Source: JBCDJG01 sp038748065 (GTDB lineage: Bacteria > Pseudomonadota > Gammaproteobacteria > Pseudomonadales > Halieaceae). Taken from it: 64,000 bases of DNA. The DNA is taken from contig JBCDJG010000017.1 of assembly GCA_038748065.1 (NCBI GenBank), positions 1-64,000 on the forward strand, written 5' to 3'. Both the position numbers and the translations under genes were made by a program. The notes beneath the pieces were generated by a model, which worked only from the letters and a program-made list of their open reading frames with translations, was not told where the DNA came from and ran no database searches. Positions 1 through 7,757 of this stretch are shown piece by piece (the first letter of the stretch is position 1; each line of letters begins with the position of its first letter).

Positions 1-130
1 GATTTCATCTCTGTAGGATCTGTTGAATCGCTCCACATACGGTAGTATAAATATTATTTCGCACTTTTTTCTCGGGGGCTCCCCGGTCACTCTTCAAGCT
101 ACCGAGTGCATGGCCTCCTGATCCATCCCG

Positions 131-370
131 TTGAGTAGTTTCATATTCATGTACTTGCGGGTTCCCCAGGAGGTGCTGGAACCCATCGTCGCTATATGGC
201 GTTTTAGCAAGAGCAATGGCATTACCGAGGGTTTCCACACCAAGATGGAGATGATCTCGAGGCGAGCCTATGGCTTCAGGAACTTTGAGAACTACCGGTT
301 GAGAGTGCTGACCCACTGCGGGTGGCATGGCATTATCAACCGGGTGGAAATGAGTGCCGTCCCCCGTTAA
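131..370 (+). pseudogene. Remnant of ISL3-family transposase (C-terminal end)
   Basis: The frame encodes about 79 residues whose core (WRFSKSNGITEGFH, then KMEMISRRAYGFRNFENYRL) is the conserved C-terminal end of ISL3-family DDE transposases, including the late catalytic Glu region. A full enzyme is about 400 residues. Upstream the frame is closed by a stop at 119, and I could not find the rest of the catalytic domain in any frame of bases 1-130, so this is a truncated, decayed copy. No terminal inverted repeat was recognised. It lies next to a tRNA gene, a common landing place for mobile DNA. The family call is from recalled motif similarity. Confidence 0.7.
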
Positions 371-427
371 TGGGGTAGAGCCGGAATAATCTGTTACCTA
401 TGCGGTCGGAATAGACCCGCCGTCAAG

Positions 428-504
428 TGGTAGCTACGGGTGGACTTGAACCACCGACCCCAGCATTATGAATGCTGTGCTCTAACCAGCTGAGCTACGT
501 AGCC
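428..504 (-). tRNA. tRNA-Met (CAT), elongator type
   Basis: Read on the minus strand this gives a 77-base cloverleaf with encoded CCA. The anticodon stem CAGCA/TGCTG closes the 7-base loop TTCATAA, so the anticodon is CAT. The T arm carries GGTTCAAGT. The acceptor stem GGCTACG/CGTAGCT has a terminal G-U pair. The body matches elongator tRNA-Met rather than initiator tRNA, which lacks a first pair. A tRNA-Ile2 (lysidine-modified CAT) is the alternative, but the GGCTACGTAGCTCAG start is typical of elongator Met. Confidence 0.93.
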
Positions 505-550
505 ACATCGGGCAGTGGGACCAGACGGACCCAACACGAAAGAGGCGCGA

Positions 551-579
551 ATTTTCCGGAAATTGGGAGCTCAAGTCAA
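551..579 (-). promoter_or_regulatory. Sigma-70 promoter for tRNA-Met
   Basis: On the minus strand TTGACT (574-579) and GAAAAT (551-556) are separated by exactly 17 bases. The next bases, TCGCGCC, form a GC-rich discriminator as seen at stringently controlled stable-RNA promoters. The predicted transcript starts near 544, about 40 bases before the tRNA. Spacing and position support the call; activity is inferred. Confidence 0.65.
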
Positions 580-641
580 GCGCAGCAACGCAAGGTACGC
601 TATGCCCCCGGGTTGGCAAAAGGCTTGCTCCTCGATGTGGC

Positions 642-1442
642 CTAGGGCGCTCTCCCGCGTCGCAGGCCAATTGTGGTCAGGGCCAAAATGGTCAGCACCA
701 GCCACCAGGCCGGCAGTGCCGGAACGCCAACGGCACCGTCTGCCGAAACGTCCGGGCTGATCGCGTTCTCGTCTTCAAAGTCATAGCTGGCCGTTTCGCC
801 GCCCGCGCTCAGGGCAACGTTGTCGAAAAAGCCTCCGAGCCCTGTATCGGTGGCGGTCGACTGGCCCCCATTGACCACCATGTAAAGAATCTCATCGTTA
901 ATTCCGGTGGCACTCAAGGTGGCAGGGCAAATCGAGCCGCCTTGCGGGGTGACCAGGTCTGGCGTACTGGCCGCCGTCACGGTGAACGTGTTCCAGGCGT
1001 CCGTCGAGCCGCCCGGGACATAATCGTAGCGGCAGTCGTAAAACGATGCGGCCGGCCCGTCTCCGCCAAGGTCGACATAGACATTCAGGTAGAAGTTGGA
1101 GGCGTCGCCACCCGTGGGGTAGAAGTCGTAGCTGAAACTGGCGAATGCGGCAGAGCCAACGTTGGCGATAATCGATAAGCCGCCGGCCGCTGAGCCATAG
1201 GGCGGCGACATCAGGAACTTGTCTGCCGGGGTGGAGGAGATTGGGCCGAAGCCGAGGCTGCCGTTGCCCGTGGTAGCCTGCTCGGCGCTGAATGTGACGG
1301 GCACAGGGCCGGTAGGAAAGAACGACCAGTTTGCCGAGTCACTCTGGTTGACCAGCATAGCCTGCGCGAAGCTGTGCGAAGAGCAAAGCGATACCAGGGC
1401 AAGCGCGATGGCCTGCAGAGTCTTGTAATGCACGATAATCAC
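642..1442 (-). CDS. Secreted protein with IPTL/PEP-CTERM-like C-terminal sorting signal
   Basis: This 266-residue protein has a GTG start and an N-terminal signal peptide ending near SFAQA. The middle is rich in Gly, Ser, Thr and Asp, resembling beta-sandwich exported proteins, with paired Cys residues around CRYDY and SICPA. It ends in VPALPAWW, a hydrophobic stretch (LVLTILALTTIGL) and the basic tail RRGRAP. That tripartite tail is typical of the IPTL-CTERM/PEP-CTERM sorting signals removed by exosortase-type enzymes during export to the surface or exopolysaccharide. No sorting enzyme is encoded in the window. Its function is unknown. An in-frame GTG three codons later is an alternative start. 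Confidence 0.7.
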   Translation of the reverse strand: MIIVHYKTLQAIALALVSLCSSHSFAQAMLVNQSDSANWSFFPTGPVPVTFSAEQATTGNGSLGFGPISSTPADKFLMSPPYGSAAGGLSIIANVGSAAFASFSYDFYPTGGDASNFYLNVYVDLGGDGPAASFYDCRYDYVPGGSTDAWNTFTVTAASTPDLVTPQGGSICPATLSATGINDEILYMVVNGGQSTATDTGLGGFFDNVALSAGGETASYDFEDENAISPDVSADGAVGVPALPAWWLVLTILALTTIGLRRGRAP

Positions 1443-1593
1443 CCCGATTGACGGTTGTTGAACCTGCCGGGTCTTTACCCCGATCTGGGGCCAATGTTAG
1501 CGGCATTACCTAACCCAACATACCCCAAAAAATCACATTCGGGCCGGCCAGGTTATGACTCTCCGGGGTCGATGTGACACACGCGCAGCAGAT

Positions 1594-3099
1594 CTAGTTC
1601 GCTGAGGTAGCGGCAGCCATCGCGTCACTTCTTGCTGCGTTGGCGACGACCTTTTCTGGCTTGATAACCGTGTTCCCATCAACAACGAATACATAGTCCT
1701 CCGTGGTCTCTTCAGAGAACTCGAATTCGCCTTCCCAGCCGTCTTCTGTGCGCGTCATGAAGTTGAGAATGTAGTAGTAGGGGGAGGGCCCATGCACGAA
1801 CACGGAACTGGCGTCCCTATGCCCCGGCAAACTCAATGTCCGGTTAGCAGCAACTGGCTGCTCCCCGTCCATGCGGCGGATTGCCGCCTCGGATTTTTCG
1901 CGAAACCGGGTGTAAAGGGCATCGTTTTCCGCTGCCAGGCTCAACTCGCGCCTTGCTGTTTTTAGGTCGCCCTCTACCAGCGCGAACAGTCCCTTGTAGA
2001 AGTCCTCCGTTCCATTGGTACTGCCTTTCATCCATTCCTCAAAAAAGCGCTTTGCAGCGGATAGGTTCATGCGCGTAACGTCTGGCTCTGTCACGAGGCC
2101 TGAGTAGGTCATGCGCAGAATCTCCTGTCGCAGCTGGGGCGTGATATCCGTCGCGGCGTCGAGGTAGGCAATGGCTGCCTCTGCCCCCGAGGCCTCATAA
2201 CGCTCAGTGAACTGCGATAGGGGCAGCTCCGGTAGCAGCTCGCGCATGAGCCGGCTCGACGGCCCCTGGTCAACGAGTTCACTCACGGTGAAACTCACGC
2301 CCTTCTCGAAATCTGCGCCGTAATACAGGGTGAACTCCCCGCTCTGTAGATTGGCGATGAAGCTGTAGATCGTGCTGTAGAAAACTGGTCGTGCGGTTGC
2401 GGCAAGGCCCTGGCGAATGTCGTCGAAGTCAACTTCATTGGGAACCATGAGCTTTTCCGCCGTATCGTAGCGCCAGCGATCTACCGGGCGATCAGCAATT
2501 TGCTGCTGCACGTCTTTGTCGCAGATGCGGAAGTTCGTTGAAACCAGAGCACCACTGCTTTCGCAGTACGCGCCTGTGGTATAGATCGCCAGGTTGCCTT
2601 TGGCATCCGCCAGATGGAGCTGAGAGCGATTGAAGCCGGGAATGCGATACTGCTCCATGTAGGCAACGAGAGCATCTACTGTGGTTGCCGTCTGTAGTAC
2701 GGCCATAAACTCCAGCGGATTGGTAAGCAGTGGCCTTGAAAGCCAGTCATCATCTTCAGGCAGAGGCCCGGCAGCGAGCGCGTTAAAGTCGAAGGCGAGG
2801 CCGTGCTCGGTGATTCCTGCCTGGGGAAAGCCGTCGCGGTAGGCGAACAGCACCATGCCCGCCCTGCCTTCGCCGCGGGGTACGACGGTCATGCGTGTGT
2901 CGGGCTGGAAAGAAAAGTCCTCGTTGCCGCCGTACCAAACCACGCCATTCTCATCCATGCCCGATAGAATGGTGCAAGCTTTGGCAACCGGTACGACAAA
3001 GCCCAGCATCAGGCCGGTGGCCAGGGCCAGGAGCTTTATGAGATGGCTGATTGGGCTGTATGGCGTCGGCCGGCGGTATGTGCTGGTGTGAGGTGTCAT
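1594..3099 (-). CDS. Exported Ntn-hydrolase (C45/linear-amide hydrolase-like)
   Basis: The ATG at 3099 is preferred because GGGAG lies 7 bases upstream; a TTG four codons earlier would overlap that site. The 501-residue product has a signal peptide of about 40 residues ending VAKA, directly followed by Cys42 in ACTILSG. An N-terminal Cys exposed by processing is the nucleophile of choloylglycine-hydrolase and C45-type Ntn-hydrolases. The following GGNEDF fits the family's conserved Asn/Asp region. The last 70 residues (EGEFEFSEETTEDYVFVVDG) look like a separate beta domain. The enzyme likely cleaves an amide bond in the periplasm; the substrate is unknown. Confidence 0.6.
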   Translation of the reverse strand: MTPHTSTYRRPTPYSPISHLIKLLALATGLMLGFVVPVAKACTILSGMDENGVVWYGGNEDFSFQPDTRMTVVPRGEGRAGMVLFAYRDGFPQAGITEHGLAFDFNALAAGPLPEDDDWLSRPLLTNPLEFMAVLQTATTVDALVAYMEQYRIPGFNRSQLHLADAKGNLAIYTTGAYCESSGALVSTNFRICDKDVQQQIADRPVDRWRYDTAEKLMVPNEVDFDDIRQGLAATARPVFYSTIYSFIANLQSGEFTLYYGADFEKGVSFTVSELVDQGPSSRLMRELLPELPLSQFTERYEASGAEAAIAYLDAATDITPQLRQEILRMTYSGLVTEPDVTRMNLSAAKRFFEEWMKGSTNGTEDFYKGLFALVEGDLKTARRELSLAAENDALYTRFREKSEAAIRRMDGEQPVAANRTLSLPGHRDASSVFVHGPSPYYYILNFMTRTEDGWEGEFEFSEETTEDYVFVVDGNTVIKPEKVVANAARSDAMAAATSAN

Positions 3100-3259
3100 T
3101 TTCGCTCCCAAGTCTGGCTGTCGGCGGCCCAGCTATCTCGATAGCGAGGTATCGGCAAGTATCTTCATACTAAGATAGATGAAAAGCAAGCGGTTTTGTC
3201 TGCTCCATGCCAATTGGCGGATGCTAAACTGCGGCTTTAACGGTGAACGGGGTTTATCA

Positions 3260-4003
3260 ATGCGACGGATAATGTTCGGCCTGTGTGTGCTGGCCACGCT
3301 CTTGGGGGCACAGGCTCGTGCAGAGACGGTCATGACCGTTTTGGTCACCGGGGCGAACCGCGGTATCGGCTTGGAATTCGCGCGTCAGTTGGAGGCACGC
3401 GGCATGAATGTGATCGGTACAGCACGCAAACCTGATGAGGCCGCGGAATTGCGCGAGACGGGCGCCCGTGTTGAACAGCTGGACGTAACCGACAGCGAGA
3501 GCCTGGCGGCACTCGCTGCTCGCCTCGATGGCGTGCCCATCGATATGCTGATCAACAATGCTGGCGTTGGTGGCCAGCCGGCGGCGAGCTTCATGGACAC
3601 AGACTTTGAACAGGTAGAGGCAACGTTTGCCGTCAACAGCCTTGGGCCCATGCGGGTCACTCAAGCGCTAATGCCTAATTTAGAGGCAGGGCGACACAAG
3701 ACGATCATCCAGATCAGTAGCGTGATGAGCAGCATCGAGCGAAATGGGGGTGGCTACTACGGTTACCGGGCGAGCAAGGCGGCGCTTAATATGCTCACCA
3801 GAACCCTGGCGCTTGAATTGTATGGTGATGGTTTTATCTGTGTTCTGCTGCATCCCGGCTGGGTGCAGACTCGACTTGGCGGTCCTGGCGCGAGGAAGAG
3901 CCCCGAGCAGAGTGTAGCGGCCATGTTGGATGTCATTGCCGGGTTGGATGAGGGCGATAACGGGCGCTTTTACGATTATGAGGGCAGGCCGATTCCCTGG
4001 TAA
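3260..4003 (+). CDS. Short-chain dehydrogenase/reductase with putative signal peptide
   Basis: From the ATG at 3260 (GAACGGGG upstream) the protein is 247 residues. Residues 1-22 look like a Sec signal peptide (MRRIMFGLCVLATLLGAQARA). The Rossmann motif TGANRGIG is at 30-37, NNAG at 99-102, a Ser pair at 153-154, and the catalytic YxxxK is Tyr169/Lys173, so the NAD(P)-dependent SDR core is complete. An internal ATG at 3332 would give a cytoplasmic enzyme starting MTVLVTGANRG. The next gene follows within a few bases and also encodes an exported protein. The substrate cannot be read from sequence. Confidence 0.8.
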   Translation: MRRIMFGLCVLATLLGAQARAETVMTVLVTGANRGIGLEFARQLEARGMNVIGTARKPDEAAELRETGARVEQLDVTDSESLAALAARLDGVPIDMLINNAGVGGQPAASFMDTDFEQVEATFAVNSLGPMRVTQALMPNLEAGRHKTIIQISSVMSSIERNGGGYYGYRASKAALNMLTRTLALELYGDGFICVLLHPGWVQTRLGGPGARKSPEQSVAAMLDVIAGLDEGDNGRFYDYEGRPIPW

Positions 4004-4009
4004 GCGGTG

Positions 4010-4648
4010 ATGACTATCCGATGCTGTCTGTTGCTCCTGTGTATTGTGGCGGTACCCGTGCGTGCCGAGCCTGAGTGGGTGACGCGCCACGATGCAGGCG
4101 GCCTCTTAGTCGAGTCGCGCCCGCACGCAGGCTCCAGCATCGAGGCGTTCCGCGGCAGGTTAACGCTTGCGGCGACTCTGGGTGAAATTATTGCCTTGCT
4201 ACAGGACGCCGACTACAACAAACGCTGGGTCTACCGCAGCGGTGGTGCCCGGGTCCTTGCCGCAGAGGGTATCGAGCGCACCTGGGTCCACGGCGTGGTA
4301 GACGCGCCCGCGCCGATGAAGGACCGCGATACCGTGGTGAGATTCGATCTGGAGCAGGATCCAGAAAGCCGCGTGATCCTCATCAAAATCGTCAATCAAC
4401 CCACTTACTTACCCGAGCAGCCGGAAGTGGTACGTGTGCCGGAATTTGGCGGATTCTGGCGCCTTGAGCCTGAGTCCGATGAGGCGGTGAGAGTTGTTTA
4501 CCAGGTTTATGGCGATCCGGGCGGTTTTGTCCCCGGCTGGCTGGCGAATCTTGCTGCGCTGCGATCGGTCGTTGCGACCCTGCAGGCCATGCCCCGTGCG
4601 GTTCGGCGATACGCTGGCACCCGTGTTGAAGGTATCCAAGATTACTAA
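4010..4648 (+). CDS. Exported START-domain lipid-binding-like protein
   Basis: This 212-residue protein has a signal peptide ending VPVRA, followed by a START/SRPBCC-like fold of about 190 residues. Landmarks include DADYNKRWVY, a central MKDRDTVV segment (the common RD/RE motif of bacterial START proteins), and the late hydrophobic helix containing GWLANLAALRSVVATLQAM. Such proteins bind lipids or other hydrophobic ligands; the ligand here is unknown. A GTG immediately before the chosen ATG is an equally possible start. It begins 7 bases after the SDR gene, so the two are probably one transcript. Confidence 0.75.
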   Translation: MTIRCCLLLLCIVAVPVRAEPEWVTRHDAGGLLVESRPHAGSSIEAFRGRLTLAATLGEIIALLQDADYNKRWVYRSGGARVLAAEGIERTWVHGVVDAPAPMKDRDTVVRFDLEQDPESRVILIKIVNQPTYLPEQPEVVRVPEFGGFWRLEPESDEAVRVVYQVYGDPGGFVPGWLANLAALRSVVATLQAMPRAVRRYAGTRVEGIQDY

Positions 4649-4724
4649 CGGTGGTTTAAATCTCTTCGTTGTCACGGCTGGCTCGGCGGTTTAAGGTCCG
4701 ACCACCTCCTTTGGAATCCCTGCC

Positions 4725-5927
4725 GTGTTCTATGGTTGGCGTGTTGTCGCGGGCACCTTTGTGTCTCAACTGTTTGTTGTGGGTTTCTTTACCTATGCGG
4801 TGAGTCTGCTGGTGCCGCCCGTGCGTGAAGAGTTTGGGGTTAGCCTTGAGCAGGTGATGTACAGCCTTAGCGCGGCCACCTTTCTTGGCCTGTTTGTCTC
4901 GCCAGTGGGTGGCGTGATGATGGATAGACTGTCGATACGCTGGCTAATGGCGGCGGGCGCCGCTTTCTTTGGCGCGGGTCTCTTGTTGCTCGCCAGCGTG
5001 CAGTCGATTGGCGCCTATATTGCGGTGTTTGCCCTGACCATGTCGGTTGCCAACATACTGGCCGGCTCGATGTGCTCATCCACGGTGATTTCACGCTGGT
5101 TCACGGTAAGTCGTGGCCGGGCGCTGGGCATTGGCGCCGTTGGTCTGTCGGTGGGTGGCATTCTTATCCCGAGGCTGCTGGGCTACTGGATCGAAGAATC
5201 CGGCTGGCGTGCAGCGCTGCAGAGTTTGGCCTATGCCGTTCTGTTGCTCATGTTGCCGGCGGTGATTGTCCTGGTGCGCGGCAAGCCGGAGGACGTGGGT
5301 CTGAGCCCCGAGGGTATGGGGGAGGGTGCCCCGAGTGCGGTGCCGGCCGAGTCTCTGTCGCTTGGCGAGATACTGCGTCGTCCCGCCTATTGGTACCTCG
5401 GCCTCGGTCTTGGCCTGCTGTTCGGCACCTATAGCGCAACCATGTCGAATATTACGCCCTACGTACTTGCTGCCGGGCACGAAATGGGTGATGCGGCAAC
5501 GTTTCTCATGGTCATCGCTGGGGTCGGCCTGCTTGGCAAGCTTGTTTTCGGGGTGGCTGCCGACAAGATGAACCTGAAGCTGGCCCTGGGCGTGGCGCAG
5601 TGCTGTGTGATATCGGGCTACCTGCTGCTGGCTTCTAACCCTTCCTTTACCCTTATGCTGGCGGCCGCAACGCTTTTGGGCCTTTCCGCAGGTGGCATGC
5701 TGCCGGTATGGGGCGCACTCATGGCGCGAATATTTGGCCTGCTGAGCTATGGGCGTGCCATGGGCCTGATGGGGCCGTTGATCACGATATGTGTGCTCCC
5801 CGGCTATACCATTGTCGGCCGCGTCTATGACCAGACAGGTGGCTTCGGCCCCGTGTTTGCGCTGTTCGCCGGCGTCATGGTGGTATCGATCCTGCTGATT
5901 GTGCCGATCCGCCTGGATGAGCGTTAA
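4725..5927 (+). CDS. MFS transporter
   Basis: This 400-residue polytopic membrane protein has about 12 hydrophobic segments and the GTG start MFYGWRVVAGTFVSQ. The opening YGWxVVxxxF is typical of the oxalate:formate/monocarboxylate branch of the major facilitator superfamily. The loop GGVMMDRLSIRW matches the MFS motif between helices 2 and 3. A cytoplasmic loop near residue 190 (RGKPEDVGLSPEG) separates the two six-helix halves. It stands alone 76 bases after the START gene. An organic-anion substrate is plausible from the subfamily but not proven. Confidence 0.8.
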   Translation: MFYGWRVVAGTFVSQLFVVGFFTYAVSLLVPPVREEFGVSLEQVMYSLSAATFLGLFVSPVGGVMMDRLSIRWLMAAGAAFFGAGLLLLASVQSIGAYIAVFALTMSVANILAGSMCSSTVISRWFTVSRGRALGIGAVGLSVGGILIPRLLGYWIEESGWRAALQSLAYAVLLLMLPAVIVLVRGKPEDVGLSPEGMGEGAPSAVPAESLSLGEILRRPAYWYLGLGLGLLFGTYSATMSNITPYVLAAGHEMGDAATFLMVIAGVGLLGKLVFGVAADKMNLKLALGVAQCCVISGYLLLASNPSFTLMLAAATLLGLSAGGMLPVWGALMARIFGLLSYGRAMGLMGPLITICVLPGYTIVGRVYDQTGGFGPVFALFAGVMVVSILLIVPIRLDER

Positions 5928-5936
5928 GCGAAGGGG

Positions 5937-6512
5937 CTACGCTTCCGTGTGCTTCAGTAAAAGCTCTCGAATCCCTGCGATGTCCGGCTTGTGCGCAACT
6001 AGCTCCTCCCGCGTCAGCCCTTCCAGTTCATGGGGGAATACGAGCCATTCGTCGGTCTCGTGTATGTAGTAATCGGGCTCAAAGTTGACCCGCGAGCGGG
6101 CCGGTTTGTAGTACACCGTGGCGAAACGAATTTCCCGAGGGCTATTCTTGCGGCACTGCTTCCGTATCTGCCGAATCAGTTCCTTGATGCTGAGCCCCGA
6201 ATCGTGAACATCGTCGACAATGAGCAGCGAGTCCTCGGCGTTGATATTTTTGACGACGTAGTTCAGGCCGTGCACGCGAACTTTGGACGAGCGATCATCA
6301 ATGCCGCGGTAGGATGAAGTGCGGATGGCGATGTGATCAGAGTTCACGCCGCAGTACTTAAGCAACTCCTGTACTGCTATGCCTACAGGCGTGCCGCCGC
6401 GCCAGACCCCCAGAATGAAGGTCGGCTCAAAGCCGCTTTCCAGTATTTTTGCCCCCAGTTCGTAGGAGTCGCGTAGCAGTTGGTCTGAGGTAAGGAACAG
6501 CTTGTCGCTCAT
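5937..6512 (-). CDS. Purine-type phosphoribosyltransferase
   Basis: The 191-residue protein carries the type I PRTase PRPP-binding loop LLIVDDVHDSG at about residues 95-105. An early GVWRGGTPVG turn and the hood/flexible-loop region YYKPARS are also visible. This pattern and length resemble hypoxanthine/xanthine-guanine PRTases that salvage purine bases to nucleotides in the cytosol. The exact base specificity is not decidable by eye. The gene converges with the MFS gene, with only 9 bases between stops, and is divergent from the DUF1223 gene. Confidence 0.75.
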   Translation of the reverse strand: MSDKLFLTSDQLLRDSYELGAKILESGFEPTFILGVWRGGTPVGIAVQELLKYCGVNSDHIAIRTSSYRGIDDRSSKVRVHGLNYVVKNINAEDSLLIVDDVHDSGLSIKELIRQIRKQCRKNSPREIRFATVYYKPARSRVNFEPDYYIHETDEWLVFPHELEGLTREELVAHKPDIAGIRELLLKHTEA

Positions 6513-6621
6513 GGCGGGGGCCCGGTATTTTTGCGCTCACACTAACACTAGACGGCAGGCGAGAACAGCCGCGGCCAAGGATTGATGGGGAACCCTCGGG
6601 TTACGACGCAGTCTTACTCAT

Positions 6622-7362
6622 ATGCGTTCGCTAATACTTGTTGTTTGCCTGCTGATAAGCCCGTCTGTGCTCGCTCTGGAGCTCAAATCCACTGCGCAGC
6701 AGGCGACCATGATTGAGCTCTATACCAGCGAGGGTTGCAGTTCCTGCCCCCCGGCAGATCGCTGGATCAGTACTCTCCGTCAGGACGAGCGCCTGTGGCA
6801 GGACCTGGTGCCGATTGCCTTCCATGTCGATTACTGGAACTACCTGGGCTGGGAGGATCGTTTCGCAAGCCCCGCCTATGCTGCGCGGCAGCGAGACTAC
6901 CGCCGGGTCGGTGGCGCTAGCGCCGTTTACACCCCCGGCATGTTTGCCAGTGGCAGGGAGTGGCGGGGCTGGCGACAGCGGAGCGCGAGCATCCCGACTT
7001 TCACGACATCGCCTGGCGTGCTGGCATTCAGGCTGCAAGGCGATTCCTTTGCAGCATCGTTCGCGGCCGAGGAGAGCGGGCCTGAGCACTTGGAGCTGTA
7101 TGTAGCCATCCTGGGTTTTGATCTCGAAACCTCCGTTCGAGCTGGAGAAAATCGCGGGGAGCTTTTGCGACACGATTTCGTGGTCTTGGGTATGCAGCGC
7201 TATTCGGGCGTTATGGCCTGGTCTGGCGCCCTGCCCAACGCACCTCTGGCAGGTGAGGCAGGGAAGCTGGCTCTCGTCGCCTGGGTGGGCGAGGCGGGCA
7301 AGCCTGCGCCACTGCAGGCTGTGGGCGGCTGGTTACCGGTCGAGGGTTTTAGTGCCAGGTAG
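6622..7362 (+). CDS. Exported DUF1223 protein (thioredoxin-like fold)
   Basis: The 246-residue protein begins with a signal peptide (LILVVCLLISPSVLA). The family signature follows: IELYTSEGCSSCPPAD with Cys39 and Cys42, then FHVDYWNYLGW and YTPGMF. DUF1223 members adopt a thioredoxin-like fold and carry this CxxC, so a periplasmic redox role is often suggested, but none is established. It is convergent with dgkA, whose stop abuts it directly. Confidence 0.85.
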   Translation: MRSLILVVCLLISPSVLALELKSTAQQATMIELYTSEGCSSCPPADRWISTLRQDERLWQDLVPIAFHVDYWNYLGWEDRFASPAYAARQRDYRRVGGASAVYTPGMFASGREWRGWRQRSASIPTFTTSPGVLAFRLQGDSFAASFAAEESGPEHLELYVAILGFDLETSVRAGENRGELLRHDFVVLGMQRYSGVMAWSGALPNAPLAGEAGKLALVAWVGEAGKPAPLQAVGGWLPVEGFSAR

Positions 7363-7737
7363 CTAGAAGTAGTGTGGCACCAGTACGCAGGTCCAGGTGG
7401 AAAAAGCCAGCATCAGGCTGGTTAGCACGGCGGCCGATCCCAGGTCCTTGGCGTGGCCACTGAGCGCATGGTGTTCAGGTGAAATCCTGTCAACGACCAC
7501 TTCCACGGCGGTGTTCAATAACTCGACAATGATCACGAAGAGCACGCTGGCAATTAGCAGGGCGCGTTCCACGCCACTGACGTCGATCCACAGTGCGAAG
7601 GGAATCATGATCAGGGCGGCGTAGATTTCCTCGCGAAAGGCGGCCTCCGTGCGAAAGGCCTCCCGTGCGCCTTGCCAGGAGTAACGCGTGGCCTTGAGCA
7701 AACGGCCCAGACTGTGCTTTCCCGGTGGTGTCTCCAT
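7363..7737 (-). CDS. dgkA: Diacylglycerol kinase
   Basis: At 124 residues this is the usual size of the small integral-membrane DgkA. It has three hydrophobic helices and the family signature ELLNTAVEVVVDRIS, including the catalytic Glu and the Asn-Thr-Ala turn. It phosphorylates diacylglycerol released from membrane-derived oligosaccharide or LPS modification, returning it to phosphatidic acid in the inner membrane. It lies between the DUF1223 gene and the repeat-protein gene; no operon partner is evident. Confidence 0.93.
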   Translation of the reverse strand: METPPGKHSLGRLLKATRYSWQGAREAFRTEAAFREEIYAALIMIPFALWIDVSGVERALLIASVLFVIIVELLNTAVEVVVDRISPEHHALSGHAKDLGSAAVLTSLMLAFSTWTCVLVPHYF

Positions 7738-7757
7738 GATGTGCCGTCCCTGTCCGC

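Noticed and set aside
1443..1593. Sigma-54 promoter for the sorting-signal protein
   Set aside because: I looked for the GG-N10-GC pattern, used by some PEP-CTERM genes, and found no convincing match in the upstream 150 bases.
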